Assembly: GCA_026706025.1 (NCBI GenBank)
Contig: JAPOZO010000063.1
Span: 310,001 to 374,000, forward strand
Source of the DNA: Candidatus Poribacteria bacterium
GTDB taxonomy: Bacteria > Poribacteria > WGA-4E > WGA-3G
Direction: 5' to 3'
DNA: 64,000 nucleotides
This document shows positions 41,071-50,295 of the stretch, one piece after another. A program made the translations under genes and the position numbers. The notes under the pieces were generated by a model. It was not told the DNA's origin. It did no database searches and worked only from the letters and a program-made list of their open reading frames with translations. Position 1 is the first letter of the stretch. Every line of letters starts with the position of its first letter.

Positions 41071-41832
41071 GTGAAAAATATGAAAATAAAAATCAACAAT
41101 ATAACCTTTTTAATCAGCTGTCTGCTCATTGTGTTTATCAGCGTAGCAGGCTGCACCGATGTCCCTTACTCAGGACCCGTAGTAACCTCCGGCGACCTGG
41201 ACCAGTATCTTAACACAATAGAACAAGATACCGTCTGCCTGGAAGATGGATTCGACGCAATCTGTGTAAAACTTTTGTTGGATAAAACAGAAATCGACCC
41301 GACAAATATAGACTATACACCGACTGTCCACGTTCATCCAACAAACATCGCCTATGTCTTTAATTATCAAGGGCGAACCGTATTAGAAGCAAAACGACTC
41401 ATGGATACCAGCCAAATTGTACAGGAATTGGTAGAAGCAGGCAAAGCCGAACTGCCATCAGATGTCAATCTGGGCGGTGGCGATACCAACTATATACCCG
41501 AGGGTTGGAGCATTGAGGTGTACTATCCAAGCGCATTCCGTGAAGCGAACCGCGGCAACACACCCGAAACCAGCGGACTCGGTATCAGAATCGCCGAAGG
41601 AGAGACAATCCCAACCAATAGGCGAAGCGATCTGAAGATCACTGAATTCACCCAAATCAACAAAAACGACGGTAGACGCGGCGTTCGATTTTCCGTCAAA
41701 ACGCAAACTCCAGAAATAACAATTCAGGTAGACGGAGTCGTACCTGCAAATATAGCAACCTTCCATATCAACGGAGACAGTGTAGAAGCCGACAATAACC
41801 AAAATATCCTCCGCTTACAACCCATACAGTAG
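41071..41832 (+). CDS. Lipoprotein, paralogue 1, unknown function
   Basis: Starting at GTG 41071 (GGAGGAG at 41057-41063), the protein has 253 residues, a hydrophobic signal and a lipobox SVAGC, so it is likely lipid-anchored. It shares with its neighbour the plan TDVPYSGP, a cysteine pair (TVCLEDGFDAICVKL), a beta-rich N domain, a GWSIEVYYP segment and a C-terminal sheet domain ending in (V/I)xG.V. The GTG start, ribosome-site spacing and gene order are also the same, so these arose by duplication. No family is recognised. Confidence 0.78.
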   Translation: MKNMKIKINNITFLISCLLIVFISVAGCTDVPYSGPVVTSGDLDQYLNTIEQDTVCLEDGFDAICVKLLLDKTEIDPTNIDYTPTVHVHPTNIAYVFNYQGRTVLEAKRLMDTSQIVQELVEAGKAELPSDVNLGGGDTNYIPEGWSIEVYYPSAFREANRGNTPETSGLGIRIAEGETIPTNRRSDLKITEFTQINKNDGRRGVRFSVKTQTPEITIQVDGVVPANIATFHINGDSVEADNNQNILRLQPIQ

Positions 41833-41957
41833 GGGGTTTTTGTTTGCGGTATTTCTGCGGATTTCTTCAAAGTTCCCTCGCCCGACATTCGCAGATACCT
41901 TCAAATTCAAACTTTATGCAGCAATAGGATAAACTTCGATGGAACAGGAGCAGCATC

Positions 41958-42893
41958 GTGAGAAAAACATCACAAATGAATTCCCGGAACCCGAAAAAAT
42001 TTAAACCTATACCCGCGAAATTCATCATCGGAATCCTCATGATCCTTTTTGCTATCACCGGATGCTCCGATATGCCTTATACCGGATCAAACCCAACAGT
42101 TTTTGAGGTAAACCGCTATCTCGTCTCAACGGACGGTGAATCCGTCTGTTTTCAGGGTGATATCGACGCAACCTGTATAAGGCTTATACCTGAAACACAG
42201 AACACTGTAGATGCAAATAGCCGCCCTGCCGTCTATATCTATCCAGAAAGGCGCGTCTATATGCTTTATCATGAAGGGGCACCTATCTTGCGTGCAGAAA
42301 GAGCACAGATTGTACCAACACCCCCAGATACACAAGGAAACACATCAGCCGATGACCCCTCAACGCCTAACGGACAAACAGGAAATAATAACGGCAATAA
42401 CGGCAATAACAATAACGGTGGCGGCAATAACAACAACAATAATAACGGTGGGGGCAATAACGGCAATAACAACAACAATAATAACGGTGGCGGCAATAAC
42501 GGCAATAACAATAACAATGGTGGGGGTAATAATGGGGGCGATGACGCAGAGCAGACGAATGGTGGGAATAACAATAATGGCGATCCGTCTAATAATAACG
42601 ATGATGGACACGGATGGATTATTTGGGTATATTACCCAGAAGGGGCATCTCCCCCAAATGCACCGACACTTAGCGAGAGCGGCGTAACAGTTACCATAAA
42701 TGGGAGTCGACTAACAGATGAAGATATAGCAGGTTTCGCCCAATTCATTGGCAGCGCTGGCGAAAGAGGCGTTCAATTTTTCTATCCAACTGAGTCCGCG
42801 GAATTGTTAGACCTAAAGATCCGAATCGAAGGCGTCGTCAGTGATGATGAAACCGTCAAATTCAACATAAATTACTTATGGAACTCGCAATAA
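41958..42893 (+). CDS. Lipoprotein, paralogue 2, with Asn/Gly-rich linker
   Basis: This 311-residue lipoprotein (lipobox AITGC) parallels paralogue 1: DMPYTG, SVCFQGDIDATCIRL, a HGWIIWVYYPEG segment and a C-terminal sheet domain. Between the two domains it has about 70 residues almost wholly Asn and Gly, encoded by repeated AAC/AAT/GGN codons. The start GTG 41958 has AGGAG at 41946-41950. The linker is absent from paralogue 1 and likely grew by slippage. It ends 12 bases before a convergent SDR gene. Function is unknown. Confidence 0.78.
   Translation: MRKTSQMNSRNPKKFKPIPAKFIIGILMILFAITGCSDMPYTGSNPTVFEVNRYLVSTDGESVCFQGDIDATCIRLIPETQNTVDANSRPAVYIYPERRVYMLYHEGAPILRAERAQIVPTPPDTQGNTSADDPSTPNGQTGNNNGNNGNNNNGGGNNNNNNNGGGNNGNNNNNNNGGGNNGNNNNNGGGNNGGDDAEQTNGGNNNNGDPSNNNDDGHGWIIWVYYPEGASPPNAPTLSESGVTVTINGSRLTDEDIAGFAQFIGSAGERGVQFFYPTESAELLDLKIRIEGVVSDDETVKFNINYLWNSQ
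42380..42540 (+). repeat. Low-complexity Asn/Gly codon repeat
   Basis: Imperfect units such as GGTGGCGGCAATAACGG and AACAACAATAATAACGG repeat four to five times. The repeat keeps the reading frame and encodes the linker of lipoprotein 2; the reverse-strand Leu/Pro-rich frame is a shadow. Confidence 0.9.
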
Positions 42894-42905
42894 TTCTACT
42901 GACAT

Positions 42906-43706
42906 TTATTCGTCGAGTTGATGCACGACAGCAAGTGGTGTCGCCGCAAGTAGACCTGCATCAATCGGAATGACGACACCGGAGATCCATTTCGATTCGT
43001 CGCTGGCGAGAAAAACGGTTGCCCACGCCACGTCCCATGCGGTTCCCTCTGTGCCAAGCGGTCCAATGAGACGGCGGCGCTCCCGTTCCGCTTCACTCAG
43101 ATACGGTGCAGGAAAGGAGGCATAGAGATGTCCAGGCGCGATACAGTTCACTCGAATGTTATCGCGTCCGTGATGAACTGCCATCACTGTTGTTGCGGAA
43201 ATCATCCCACCCTTCGCGGCTGCATAGGGTAGATTCCGAGATGAGCCTGCACGCAGCGCGTCAATCGAAGAGACATTAATAATCGAGCCACCGCCTGCTT
43301 CCGCCATTCGAGGCACCGCATGCTTACACGCCATGATCATGCTCTTAAGGTTGACATCCATCACTCTATCCCACTTCTCTTCGTCTACTTCCGTGACCAT
43401 CCCAGAACCGCCAAGTCCAACGTTGTTAAAAAGGACGTTCACTTTGCCAAAGCGTTCAACAGCAGCCTCTACCATTCCAGCACAGGCTTCCTCTGTAGAC
43501 AAATCTCCGATGAACACCGAGGCTTCACCACCTTCTGCCTCAATTTCGGCAAGCGTGGCATTAGCGTTCTCAAGTGAGATGTCCGCCAACAGTACTTTCG
43601 CACCTTCTCTCGCAAAGAGCATTGATGTCGCATAGCCGGTCCCGTCAACTTCACCTTTTTTACCGGCACCCGTGACAATCGCAACCTTTCCGTTCAATCG
43701 CTCCAT
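42906..43706 (-). CDS. SDR-family oxidoreductase
   Basis: The 266-residue protein is a short-chain dehydrogenase with the cofactor region TGAGKKGEVDGTGYA (an enlarged glycine loop), the FNNVGLGG motif, the serine in NVSSIDAL and the catalytic Y-x3-K in PYAAAKGG. It is cytoplasmic and NAD(P)-dependent. The ATG at 43706 is preferred to the upstream TTG at 43718, as homology begins at MERLNGKVAIVTG. It follows the Gfo/Idh/MocA gene by about 90 bases on the same strand; the pair may act on the same sugar or polyol. Confidence 0.88.
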   Translation of the reverse strand: MERLNGKVAIVTGAGKKGEVDGTGYATSMLFAREGAKVLLADISLENANATLAEIEAEGGEASVFIGDLSTEEACAGMVEAAVERFGKVNVLFNNVGLGGSGMVTEVDEEKWDRVMDVNLKSMIMACKHAVPRMAEAGGGSIINVSSIDALRAGSSRNLPYAAAKGGMISATTVMAVHHGRDNIRVNCIAPGHLYASFPAPYLSEAERERRRLIGPLGTEGTAWDVAWATVFLASDESKWISGVVIPIDAGLLAATPLAVVHQLDE

Positions 43707-43796
43707 AGTTTCAACCAATTGTGAGGACGGAAGATTTCCAGCGTTTCAACCTTCCAATCCTACACAGAAATGAACATCCAATCGTAGAGGTTATAT

Positions 43797-44969
43797 CTAC
43801 ACACCAATCCCGAGTTTATCGTTAATCTCTTTCTGATAGCCTTCGAGTTCACAGTTTTCGATCTCGGCAATTGTCACAGGGCGACCGAACCAACCGGATT
43901 CATAAACCGCCATACAGATGGCTTCAGAGCGCATCCCTTCAACAGCATCCACTTCAGGTTTACCACCGTTCCGAATCGCATCGGCGAAGTATTTCAGTTC
44001 AATTGCGACTGTATCTTCAACGCCACCTGGGAAGTAGTATTCCCGCTCTGAATCGCTGAGGCTATCCATGAATTCTTTCATTAAGTCTTCGTTAGAAATC
44101 GGTTCACCGCCGCGCGGCACCAAGCCTCTACCCCAGTCAAGCGCACCCTCGCTACCGTAAACGGTATGTTGACCGAAACCGTGTCCCGGTGCTGAACCGA
44201 CCCACGTCCATTGCGCGGTAACGCCTTGTTCAAACTTGATAGTCGCAATCATCGCATCTTCAACATCAACAGCGTAACCACCTTCACGCTCACCTGGATT
44301 ATCGTAGCGGAACGGTTCATAAGCCTTATTAATTGCGTACACTTCCTCGGCTTCCAGCCCGAGAATATAGCGCATTAGATCGGTGAAGTGCACACCGCCA
44401 TCTAATGCCCAACCGCCGCCAGCGTCCATCTTAAAGTTGCGCCAACCCCATTTGCCTAACCCTTCACCGACTTCGATCCAGAAGAACATACGCGGTTCGC
44501 CGATACGCCCTTGTGCGATTGCCCAGCTCCGCGTGCGTTGAATGCGCGCCAGACGATAGTTTTCAGCCACAGAGATGATCTTATCGTTCCGATCCGCCGC
44601 TTCCATCATCAATTGGCATGCCCGCATCGTGATACCAAACGGCTTTTCAATAATAACGTGTTTCCCCGCCTCAAGTGCAGGCACGGCGAGCGTATGGTGT
44701 GCACTGTGAAGCGCACAGATGTCAACACACGCCAAATCAGGATGTTTCGCCAGCATCTCATCAAGTTCTGTATAGACAGCAGGTTTTGTACCGCCTTGAA
44801 ATTCGTGTGCCTGATTCGCGCGTTCCGCTGCGCGTTCTTCGGCGATATCGCACGCTGCCACAATCTCAAAATCTCTAAGTCCTTTCGACCAGAGTTGACG
44901 ATAACCGCCCATGTGTGCACCCGACATACCGCCGCATCCTACCAATCCCATCTTAATTCGTTCTGCCAT
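43797..44969 (-). CDS. Gfo/Idh/MocA family oxidoreductase
   Basis: The 390-residue protein starts with an NAD(P)-binding Rossmann motif (GLVGCGGMSGAHMGGY), contains the family motif EKPFG, and has the C-terminal alpha/beta domain with DGGVHFTDLMRYILG. Such enzymes oxidise or reduce sugars and inositols. No signal peptide is present. AGGAGG lies upstream of the ATG on the minus strand (44974-44979). It precedes an SDR gene and is divergent from the LamG gene. Substrate unknown. Confidence 0.9.
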   Translation of the reverse strand: MAERIKMGLVGCGGMSGAHMGGYRQLWSKGLRDFEIVAACDIAEERAAERANQAHEFQGGTKPAVYTELDEMLAKHPDLACVDICALHSAHHTLAVPALEAGKHVIIEKPFGITMRACQLMMEAADRNDKIISVAENYRLARIQRTRSWAIAQGRIGEPRMFFWIEVGEGLGKWGWRNFKMDAGGGWALDGGVHFTDLMRYILGLEAEEVYAINKAYEPFRYDNPGEREGGYAVDVEDAMIATIKFEQGVTAQWTWVGSAPGHGFGQHTVYGSEGALDWGRGLVPRGGEPISNEDLMKEFMDSLSDSEREYYFPGGVEDTVAIELKYFADAIRNGGKPEVDAVEGMRSEAICMAVYESGWFGRPVTIAEIENCELEGYQKEINDKLGIGV

Positions 44970-45088
44970 CTAAGCCTCCTTATATGTTTGTCCAAATCAC
45001 GATTCGCGCGTCCAACGCGTCTAACAAGACATGTGAAATTATATGCCATGTGAAATCTCGTGTCAACATTTTTTGGACCCCAGATCCG

Positions 45089-45154
45089 GTAGATGCGGAA
45101 TGTAATACAAGGAACGGATTTAGTCTAACCCCAGACTAAACCCCCTAACCGCAC
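45089..45154 (+). repeat. REP-like element split by an insertion
   Basis: GTAG with ATGCGG at 45089-45098 is matched by CTAACCGCAC at 45145-45154, as in the intact copy at 6772. About 46 extra bases between the arms include their own hairpin TTTAGTCT/AGACTAAA. Confidence 0.5.
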
Positions 45155-45488
45155 GAGAATGGCATGGAAAATCCCTAAATTGACACCTATGGTGCGGTTT
45201 TGCGGCGCACCATATTAATTTTTAAATCTTCATGGAATCGGACCGGACTTGAAAAAGAATATCCAAAAATTGAGACAATCCGATAATTTACTTAAAACTA
45301 AATACCCGTACTGAACGCCCCAGGGGCATTCAATTGTAGGTGATACTACTTAATATATGTTATGTTTTTAAAAAACGCAGAAATTTTCGCAGCATTTCGC
45401 TAGATTTCGCACCGGATCCTGCAAAAAAAGATGTCCAATCCAATAATTTCTTAAAATTGAATGGTCCTGCTGAACGCCCTCTAAATTC

Positions 45489-45518
45489 TTGACTTAAAAA
45501 TTCTTTTTCTGATAAAAT
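45489..45518 (+). promoter_or_regulatory. Sigma70-type promoter for the LamG gene
   Basis: TTGACT (45489-45494) and TAAAAT (45513-45518) are 18 bases apart. The predicted start near 45525 is just before the AAAAGGAGGA site and the ATG at 45543. Confidence 0.65.
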
Positions 45519-45542
45519 ACGGAAATAAAAGGAGGAGTAACT

Positions 45543-46325
45543 ATGCACATCAGAGGGTTCTTGATTATTCTGCTCGCAGTTTCACTCCTGTTCGGCGGTG
45601 GATTTGCCGATGCAGCAGTTGATAAAAATACAGTCGCGGTCTGGCTCTTTGAGGAAGGTGCCGGAAAGACTGTGAAAGACGCGTCCGGTAATGGACACGA
45701 CGGAAAATTCGCTGGGAGTCCCAAGTGGGTAAAAGCGAAGTTCGGGACAGGATTAGAGCTCCCCGGCGATGCTGGCGGCTACGTTGTCGTCGATTCTACT
45801 AAAAAACTGGAATTGGAAACACTCAGTATTGAAGCATGGGTTAAAGTGAAAGAGAGCACCGGTAAATGGCAGGGTATGGTCTGCAAACAGCAGGCAGGAT
45901 GTAACAATCGAAACTATGGCATCTGGGTGCATGTAGATCAGAGCGTTCTACATGCGCAGATTGGGGCAAACGGTGGGTGCGCGTTCAATATAAATGGCAC
46001 AAGCGATATTACCGACAACAAGTGGCACCATCTCGCCTTTACCTATGATGGCAAGATGGGACGCGTTTACGTTGATGGTGAATTGGAGACCGAGGCTCCC
46101 AACGCTGAGTCGTTTCAGAGCAACGACCCAATTACGATCGGCGTGCCGAACCTTGATAACGCAAACGGATTAAAAGGTATCATTGATGAGATACGCATCT
46201 CTAACGTTGCACGCACCGAAGATGAAATTCAAGAGGCGATGGAGGTCGGCTTGGCACAAATCCTCAACGTTGAACCCGGCGGCAAACTCGCAACGCGCTG
46301 GGGGTACCTTAAGGTCGTACAATAA
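45543..46325 (+). CDS. Secreted LamG/concanavalin-like domain protein
   Basis: The 260-residue protein has a signal peptide (MHIRGFLIILLAVSLLFGGGFADA) and one LamG-type jellyroll: VAVWLFEEG, DASGNGHDGKF, WVKAKFGTGLEL, KWHHLAFTYDGKMGRVYVDGEL and IIDEIRISNVART. It parallels the gene at 7520 in every block. It is likely a carbohydrate-binding extracellular protein. AAAAGGAGGA lies before the ATG. It precedes the hydrolase cluster, but an F1 repeat separates them. Confidence 0.87.
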   Translation: MHIRGFLIILLAVSLLFGGGFADAAVDKNTVAVWLFEEGAGKTVKDASGNGHDGKFAGSPKWVKAKFGTGLELPGDAGGYVVVDSTKKLELETLSIEAWVKVKESTGKWQGMVCKQQAGCNNRNYGIWVHVDQSVLHAQIGANGGCAFNINGTSDITDNKWHHLAFTYDGKMGRVYVDGELETEAPNAESFQSNDPITIGVPNLDNANGLKGIIDEIRISNVARTEDEIQEAMEVGLAQILNVEPGGKLATRWGYLKVVQ

Positions 46326-46330
46326 TTTAT

Positions 46331-46470
46331 ACTTATCGGTTTTCAGTACGGATTTTTTTTCGCAAAAAAATCCTTTCGGTTTTCGGTTAAGAGGGTTCTT
46401 GTGTCGGTTATAGATTGTATCACTGCCAGAAAGGACTCTTAACCGTTAATCGACAACTGATAACCATTAA
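46331..46470. repeat. F1 palindromic repeat with central hairpin
   Basis: TATCGGTTTTCAGTAC is followed by a central hairpin (GGATTTTTTTT-CGC-AAAAAAATCC) and by the right arm CGACAACTGATAACC, which precedes the ribosome site of the first hydrolase gene. The same central hairpin occurs in copies at 51720, 62230 and inside the dagK-like gene. Confidence 0.75.
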
Positions 46471-46481
46471 AGGAGAGTGGA

Positions 46482-47789
46482 TTGAAGATATTAATGTGTG
46501 CGTCATTACTACTGTTTTTCGGCACGACACTTGCATCCGGACAAGAACTTCCCATGGCTGTGCCGGAGGCGGTCGGTGTCTCCACCGAACGTCTTGAACG
46601 TATCCGTCCTGTGATGCAAGGCTATATTGATGACGGACGTATAGCAGGGCTCCTGACCGCCGTGGCACGACGCGGAAAAATCGTTCATTTTGAAACCGTC
46701 GGCATGCGAGATATTGAAAACAACAAACCCATTGAAGCGGACACAATATTTCGTATCCACTCCATGTCAAAACCGATTACCAGTGTCGCAGTCATGATGC
46801 TCTATGAAGAGGGACATTTTCAACTCAATACACCCGTGTCCGAGTTCATCCCTGAATTTAAAAACATGAAGGTCTACAACGCGGACCAGACGGAAATCTT
46901 GGATGCGAAGAAAGAGGTAACGATCAAACACCTTCTCACGCATACCGCAGGGTTAACCTATGGCAGGGGCAGCGAACCGGTTGATAACCGCTATAGGGGA
47001 GCGAACCTTTTTCAGCCCGGTACAACACTCGCAGATTCGATGAAGAAACTCAGCGAGATTCCCCTCGTTCACGAACCGGGTAAAAGGTGGACCTATGGGT
47101 TATCTACCGATGTCCTCGGCTACCTCGTTGAGGTGGTTTCCGGTATGCCGTTTGAAGAATTTCTCCAAACCCGTCTCTTTAAACCGATCGGGATGGTTGA
47201 TACCGCATTTTCAGTGCCTTTAGAGAAGTTGGACAGGTTTGCCGCACTCTATCAACTTCACAAAGAAGGGTGGATGAAAGGTGATAAAGAGAAAGAAAAA
47301 AAGACGGACGGTGCTAAAGAAAAGGGGATCGAAGGCGATAAAGACCGAAAAATGAGGTTGGAACGTATTGAGAAAGATCCACCCCTCAAGAACGGTGAGG
47401 TCCGTTTCTTTCCAGGGGGTGGTGGTAAACTCCTCTCAACGGCACCAGACTATATGCGGTTTTGTCAGATGTTGCTCAACGGCGGCGAACTCGAGGGTGT
47501 CCGCATATTGAAGCAGGAAACGGTTGAACTGATGTGCTCCCCACATCACGATACTTGGTTCGGACTCGGTTTCGCTATTGTTACCGATAAAAAGGAGTCA
47601 ACCGACGATAAAGAACCAAAAGGCACGCCGGAATCAACAGGAAGTTACAGTTGGGGCGGTGCCGCTGGTACCACCTTCTGGATTGATCCCGAAAAGGAGT
47701 TGATCGGTCTGCTCATGACGCAGATCAGTGATGTCTCCTCTTCCCACGATCAATTTAAGAAACTAACCTATCAGGCACTAACCGAGTGA
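46482..47789 (+). CDS. Secreted class-C beta-lactamase-like serine hydrolase 1
   Basis: The 435-residue protein has a signal peptide (ending near TLASG) and a serine beta-lactamase/DD-peptidase/esterase fold. The nucleophile motif S-x-x-K is SMSK at 94-97, the tyrosine motif is in WTYGLSTD, and the third motif region reads SWGGAAGT. It carries an extra Lys/Glu-rich insert (about 265-305, KGDKEKEKKTDG) absent from the paralogues. TTG at 46482 with AGGAGAG is the start, as in the next two genes. Activity could be esterase or peptidase; a true beta-lactamase is less likely. Confidence 0.87.
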   Translation: MKILMCASLLLFFGTTLASGQELPMAVPEAVGVSTERLERIRPVMQGYIDDGRIAGLLTAVARRGKIVHFETVGMRDIENNKPIEADTIFRIHSMSKPITSVAVMMLYEEGHFQLNTPVSEFIPEFKNMKVYNADQTEILDAKKEVTIKHLLTHTAGLTYGRGSEPVDNRYRGANLFQPGTTLADSMKKLSEIPLVHEPGKRWTYGLSTDVLGYLVEVVSGMPFEEFLQTRLFKPIGMVDTAFSVPLEKLDRFAALYQLHKEGWMKGDKEKEKKTDGAKEKGIEGDKDRKMRLERIEKDPPLKNGEVRFFPGGGGKLLSTAPDYMRFCQMLLNGGELEGVRILKQETVELMCSPHHDTWFGLGFAIVTDKKESTDDKEPKGTPESTGSYSWGGAAGTTFWIDPEKELIGLLMTQISDVSSSHDQFKKLTYQALTE

Positions 47790-47800
47790 AGGAGAATGAA

Positions 47801-49003
47801 TTGAAAAAATTAACGTATATATCTTTATTACTTTTCTTCATCGCCTCGTTCGCTTTTGGACAAGGGCTGCCGATGATAGTGCCAGAAGAGGTAGGTGTTT
47901 CTGCCAAACGGCTGAAACGCATTCGCTCTCTCCTGCAAGGTTACTACAATTCAGGACAAGTCTCCGGATTCCTAACAGTCGTGGCACGACGCGGGAAGAT
48001 TGTCCATTTTGAAACCATCGGCATGCGAGATTTTGAAAATAGCAAACCTATTGAACCGGATACGATCTTCCACATCTACTCTATGTCAAAACCCATTACC
48101 AGTGTTGCTGTGATGATGCTCTATGAGGAGGGGCATTTTCAACTCGGCACGCCTGTTTCCAGGTTTATCCCTGAGTTTGAGAACATGAAGGTCTACAATG
48201 AAGACCAGACCGAAATCTTGGACGCAAAGAAGAAGATAACCATCAAGCATCTTCTCATGCATACTGCTGGACTCACTTACGGTTGGGGCAATAAACCGGT
48301 CGATACACTCGATAGGGAGGCAAAAATCCGGGAACCCGGTTCAACCTTGGCGGATATGGTCAAAAAACTCGGGAACATTCCCCTCGTTCACGAACCCAAT
48401 GAAAAGTGGACCTATAGTGTCTCTACTGATGTGCTTGGTTACCTTGTAGAGGTTGTATCTGGCATGCCTTTTGAGGAATTTCTCCAAACACGGCTCTTTG
48501 AACCCCTCGGTATGGTTGACACCGGATTTTCAGTACCCCCTGAGAAACGAGATAGGCTTGCCACACTCTATAGACGCACAAAAGAGAATGGAATTGAACG
48601 GACGAAACGAGCTGCGATCCCAGATGATGAATTCACGTTTTTCCCCTCCGGCGGTGGCGGACTCGTCTCAACCGCTGCGGATTATATGCGCTTTTCTCAA
48701 ATGTTGCTCAACGGTGGTGAACTCGACGGTGTCCGCATATTGGGCAAAAAGACAGTTGAATTGATGCGCTATCCCCATCACAACAATCGGTTTGGACTCG
48801 GTTTCGGAATTGTTACTGATAGAAACCCACCGAACATTTTGGAGTCCGTTGGAAATTTCAGTTGGGGCGGTGCTGCCGCTACCACCTTCTGGATTGATCC
48901 GCAGGAGGAATTGGTCGGTTTGCTCATGACACAACTCCTCAATAACCGCTACCCTTTCCGACAGCAATTTAAAGTCCTAACCTATCAGGCACTCACCGAA
49001 TAA
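47801..49003 (+). CDS. Secreted class-C beta-lactamase-like serine hydrolase 2
   Basis: The protein (400 residues) starts at TTG 47801 (AAGGAG upstream), the equivalent of the start in genes 1 and 3; an upstream GTG in frame would overlap the ribosome site. A signal peptide ends near SFAFG. SMSK is at 94-97, with WTYSVSTD and SWGGAAAT following. It is very close to gene 3, with blocks such as FFPSGGGGLVSTAADYMRF identical. It lies 11 bases after gene 1, so these are co-transcribed. Confidence 0.87.
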   Translation: MKKLTYISLLLFFIASFAFGQGLPMIVPEEVGVSAKRLKRIRSLLQGYYNSGQVSGFLTVVARRGKIVHFETIGMRDFENSKPIEPDTIFHIYSMSKPITSVAVMMLYEEGHFQLGTPVSRFIPEFENMKVYNEDQTEILDAKKKITIKHLLMHTAGLTYGWGNKPVDTLDREAKIREPGSTLADMVKKLGNIPLVHEPNEKWTYSVSTDVLGYLVEVVSGMPFEEFLQTRLFEPLGMVDTGFSVPPEKRDRLATLYRRTKENGIERTKRAAIPDDEFTFFPSGGGGLVSTAADYMRFSQMLLNGGELDGVRILGKKTVELMRYPHHNNRFGLGFGIVTDRNPPNILESVGNFSWGGAAATTFWIDPQEELVGLLMTQLLNNRYPFRQQFKVLTYQALTE

Positions 49004-49085
49004 CACTTGTCATCAAGGGGTTGTAAGGGAAATTGATGCCGCTCTAACTGACAATTATTAAGGTGAATTATAAAAGGAGAATGGA

Positions 49086-50294
49086 TTGAAAAGATTAACG
49101 TTCGCATGTTTACTACTTCTCTGTATGACTACACTCGCATTCGCGCAAGGGCTTCCGATGGCAATACCAGAGGCGGTTGGTGTTTCCGCCGAACGTCTTG
49201 AACGTATCCGTCCTGTGATGCAAGGTTATGTCGATGACGGAAGCCTATCGGGATTTCTAACGGTCGTAGCACGACGCGGAAAGATTGTCCATTTTGAAAC
49301 CATCGGTATGCGAGATATTGAAAGTGAAAAACCGGTTGAACCCGATACGATATTCCGTATCTACTCCATGTCAAAACCGGTTACCAGTGTCGCTGTAATG
49401 ATGCTTTATGAGGAGGGACACTTTCAACTCGGCACGCCAGTCTCCAGATTTATCCCTGAATTTAAAAATATACAGGTCTACACCGAGGATCAGACGGAAA
49501 TATTAGATGCGAAGCAGCCCATTACAATCAAGCATCTCCTCATGCATACCGCAGGGTTAACTTATGGTTGGGGCAATAAACCTGTTGATGAACGCTATAA
49601 AGCGGCGAAAATTTTTGAACGCGGCACGACGTTGGTGGACATGGTGAAGAAACTCGGCGATATCCCGCTCGTTCACGAACCCGGTGAAAGGTGGACCTAC
49701 GGAGTCTCCGTTGATGTACTCGGTTATCTCGTGGAGGTTGTATCTGGTATACCGTTTGAAGAATTCCTCCAAACCCGTCTTTTTAAACCGCTTGGTATGG
49801 TGGACACTGCATTTTCAGTACCGCCGGAGAAGGTGGACAGATTTGCGGCACTGTATCGGCATAACAGAAGAGAGGGGATGATGAAACGCGTAGGTGACGA
49901 TGCACCACTCGCTAACGATGCAGTCAGTTTTTTCCCATCCGGCGGTGGCGGACTTGTCTCAACTGCTGCGGATTACATGCGCTTTTCTCAGATGTTGCTC
50001 AACGGTGGTGAACTTGATGGAGTCCGCATATTAGGGAAGAAAACGGTTGAACTGATGCGCTATCCGCATCACGATGATTGGTTTGGACTCGGTTTCGCGG
50101 TTGTTACGGACAAGGAACCGCCAAACATTCTGGAGTCGGTAGGGAATTTCAGTTGGGGCGGTGCCGCCGCTACCACCTTCTGGATTGATCCGCAAGAGGA
50201 ATTGATCGGCTTGCTCATGACACAACTCCTCAATAACCCTCACCCGTTCCAACAACAATTTAAAGTCCTAACCTATCAGGCACTCACGGAATAA
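49086..50294 (+). CDS. Secreted class-C beta-lactamase-like serine hydrolase 3
   Basis: The 402-residue protein uses TTG 49086 with AAAAGGAGAATGGA upstream, has a signal peptide (ending near LAFAQ), SMSK at 94-97, WTYGVSVD and SWGGAAAT. Its close identity to gene 2 points to a recent duplication. Extracellular hydrolysis of esters or peptides is inferred from the family; the substrate is unknown. Confidence 0.87.
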   Translation: MKRLTFACLLLLCMTTLAFAQGLPMAIPEAVGVSAERLERIRPVMQGYVDDGSLSGFLTVVARRGKIVHFETIGMRDIESEKPVEPDTIFRIYSMSKPVTSVAVMMLYEEGHFQLGTPVSRFIPEFKNIQVYTEDQTEILDAKQPITIKHLLMHTAGLTYGWGNKPVDERYKAAKIFERGTTLVDMVKKLGDIPLVHEPGERWTYGVSVDVLGYLVEVVSGIPFEEFLQTRLFKPLGMVDTAFSVPPEKVDRFAALYRHNRREGMMKRVGDDAPLANDAVSFFPSGGGGLVSTAADYMRFSQMLLNGGELDGVRILGKKTVELMRYPHHDDWFGLGFAVVTDKEPPNILESVGNFSWGGAAATTFWIDPQEELIGLLMTQLLNNPHPFQQQFKVLTYQALTE

Positions 50295-50295
50295 A

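Larger units (their letters stand above)
44983..45542. other. Intergenic region rich in decayed repeats
   Basis: This 560-base gap between divergent genes holds a split REP (45089-45154), a hairpin at 45189-45213 (ATGGTGCG/CGCACCAT) and two degenerate copies of a segment ending TACTGAACGCCC / GCTGAACGCCC (about 45240-45321 and 45410-45480). It also has the word ATTCAATTGTAGGT (also found reversed at 63637), and the promoter of the LamG gene. No gene is seen in it. Confidence 0.55.

Noticed and set aside
42269-42574. Leu/Pro-rich minus-strand frame over the Asn/Gly tract
   Set aside because: Its composition is just the complement of the low-complexity codon repeat.
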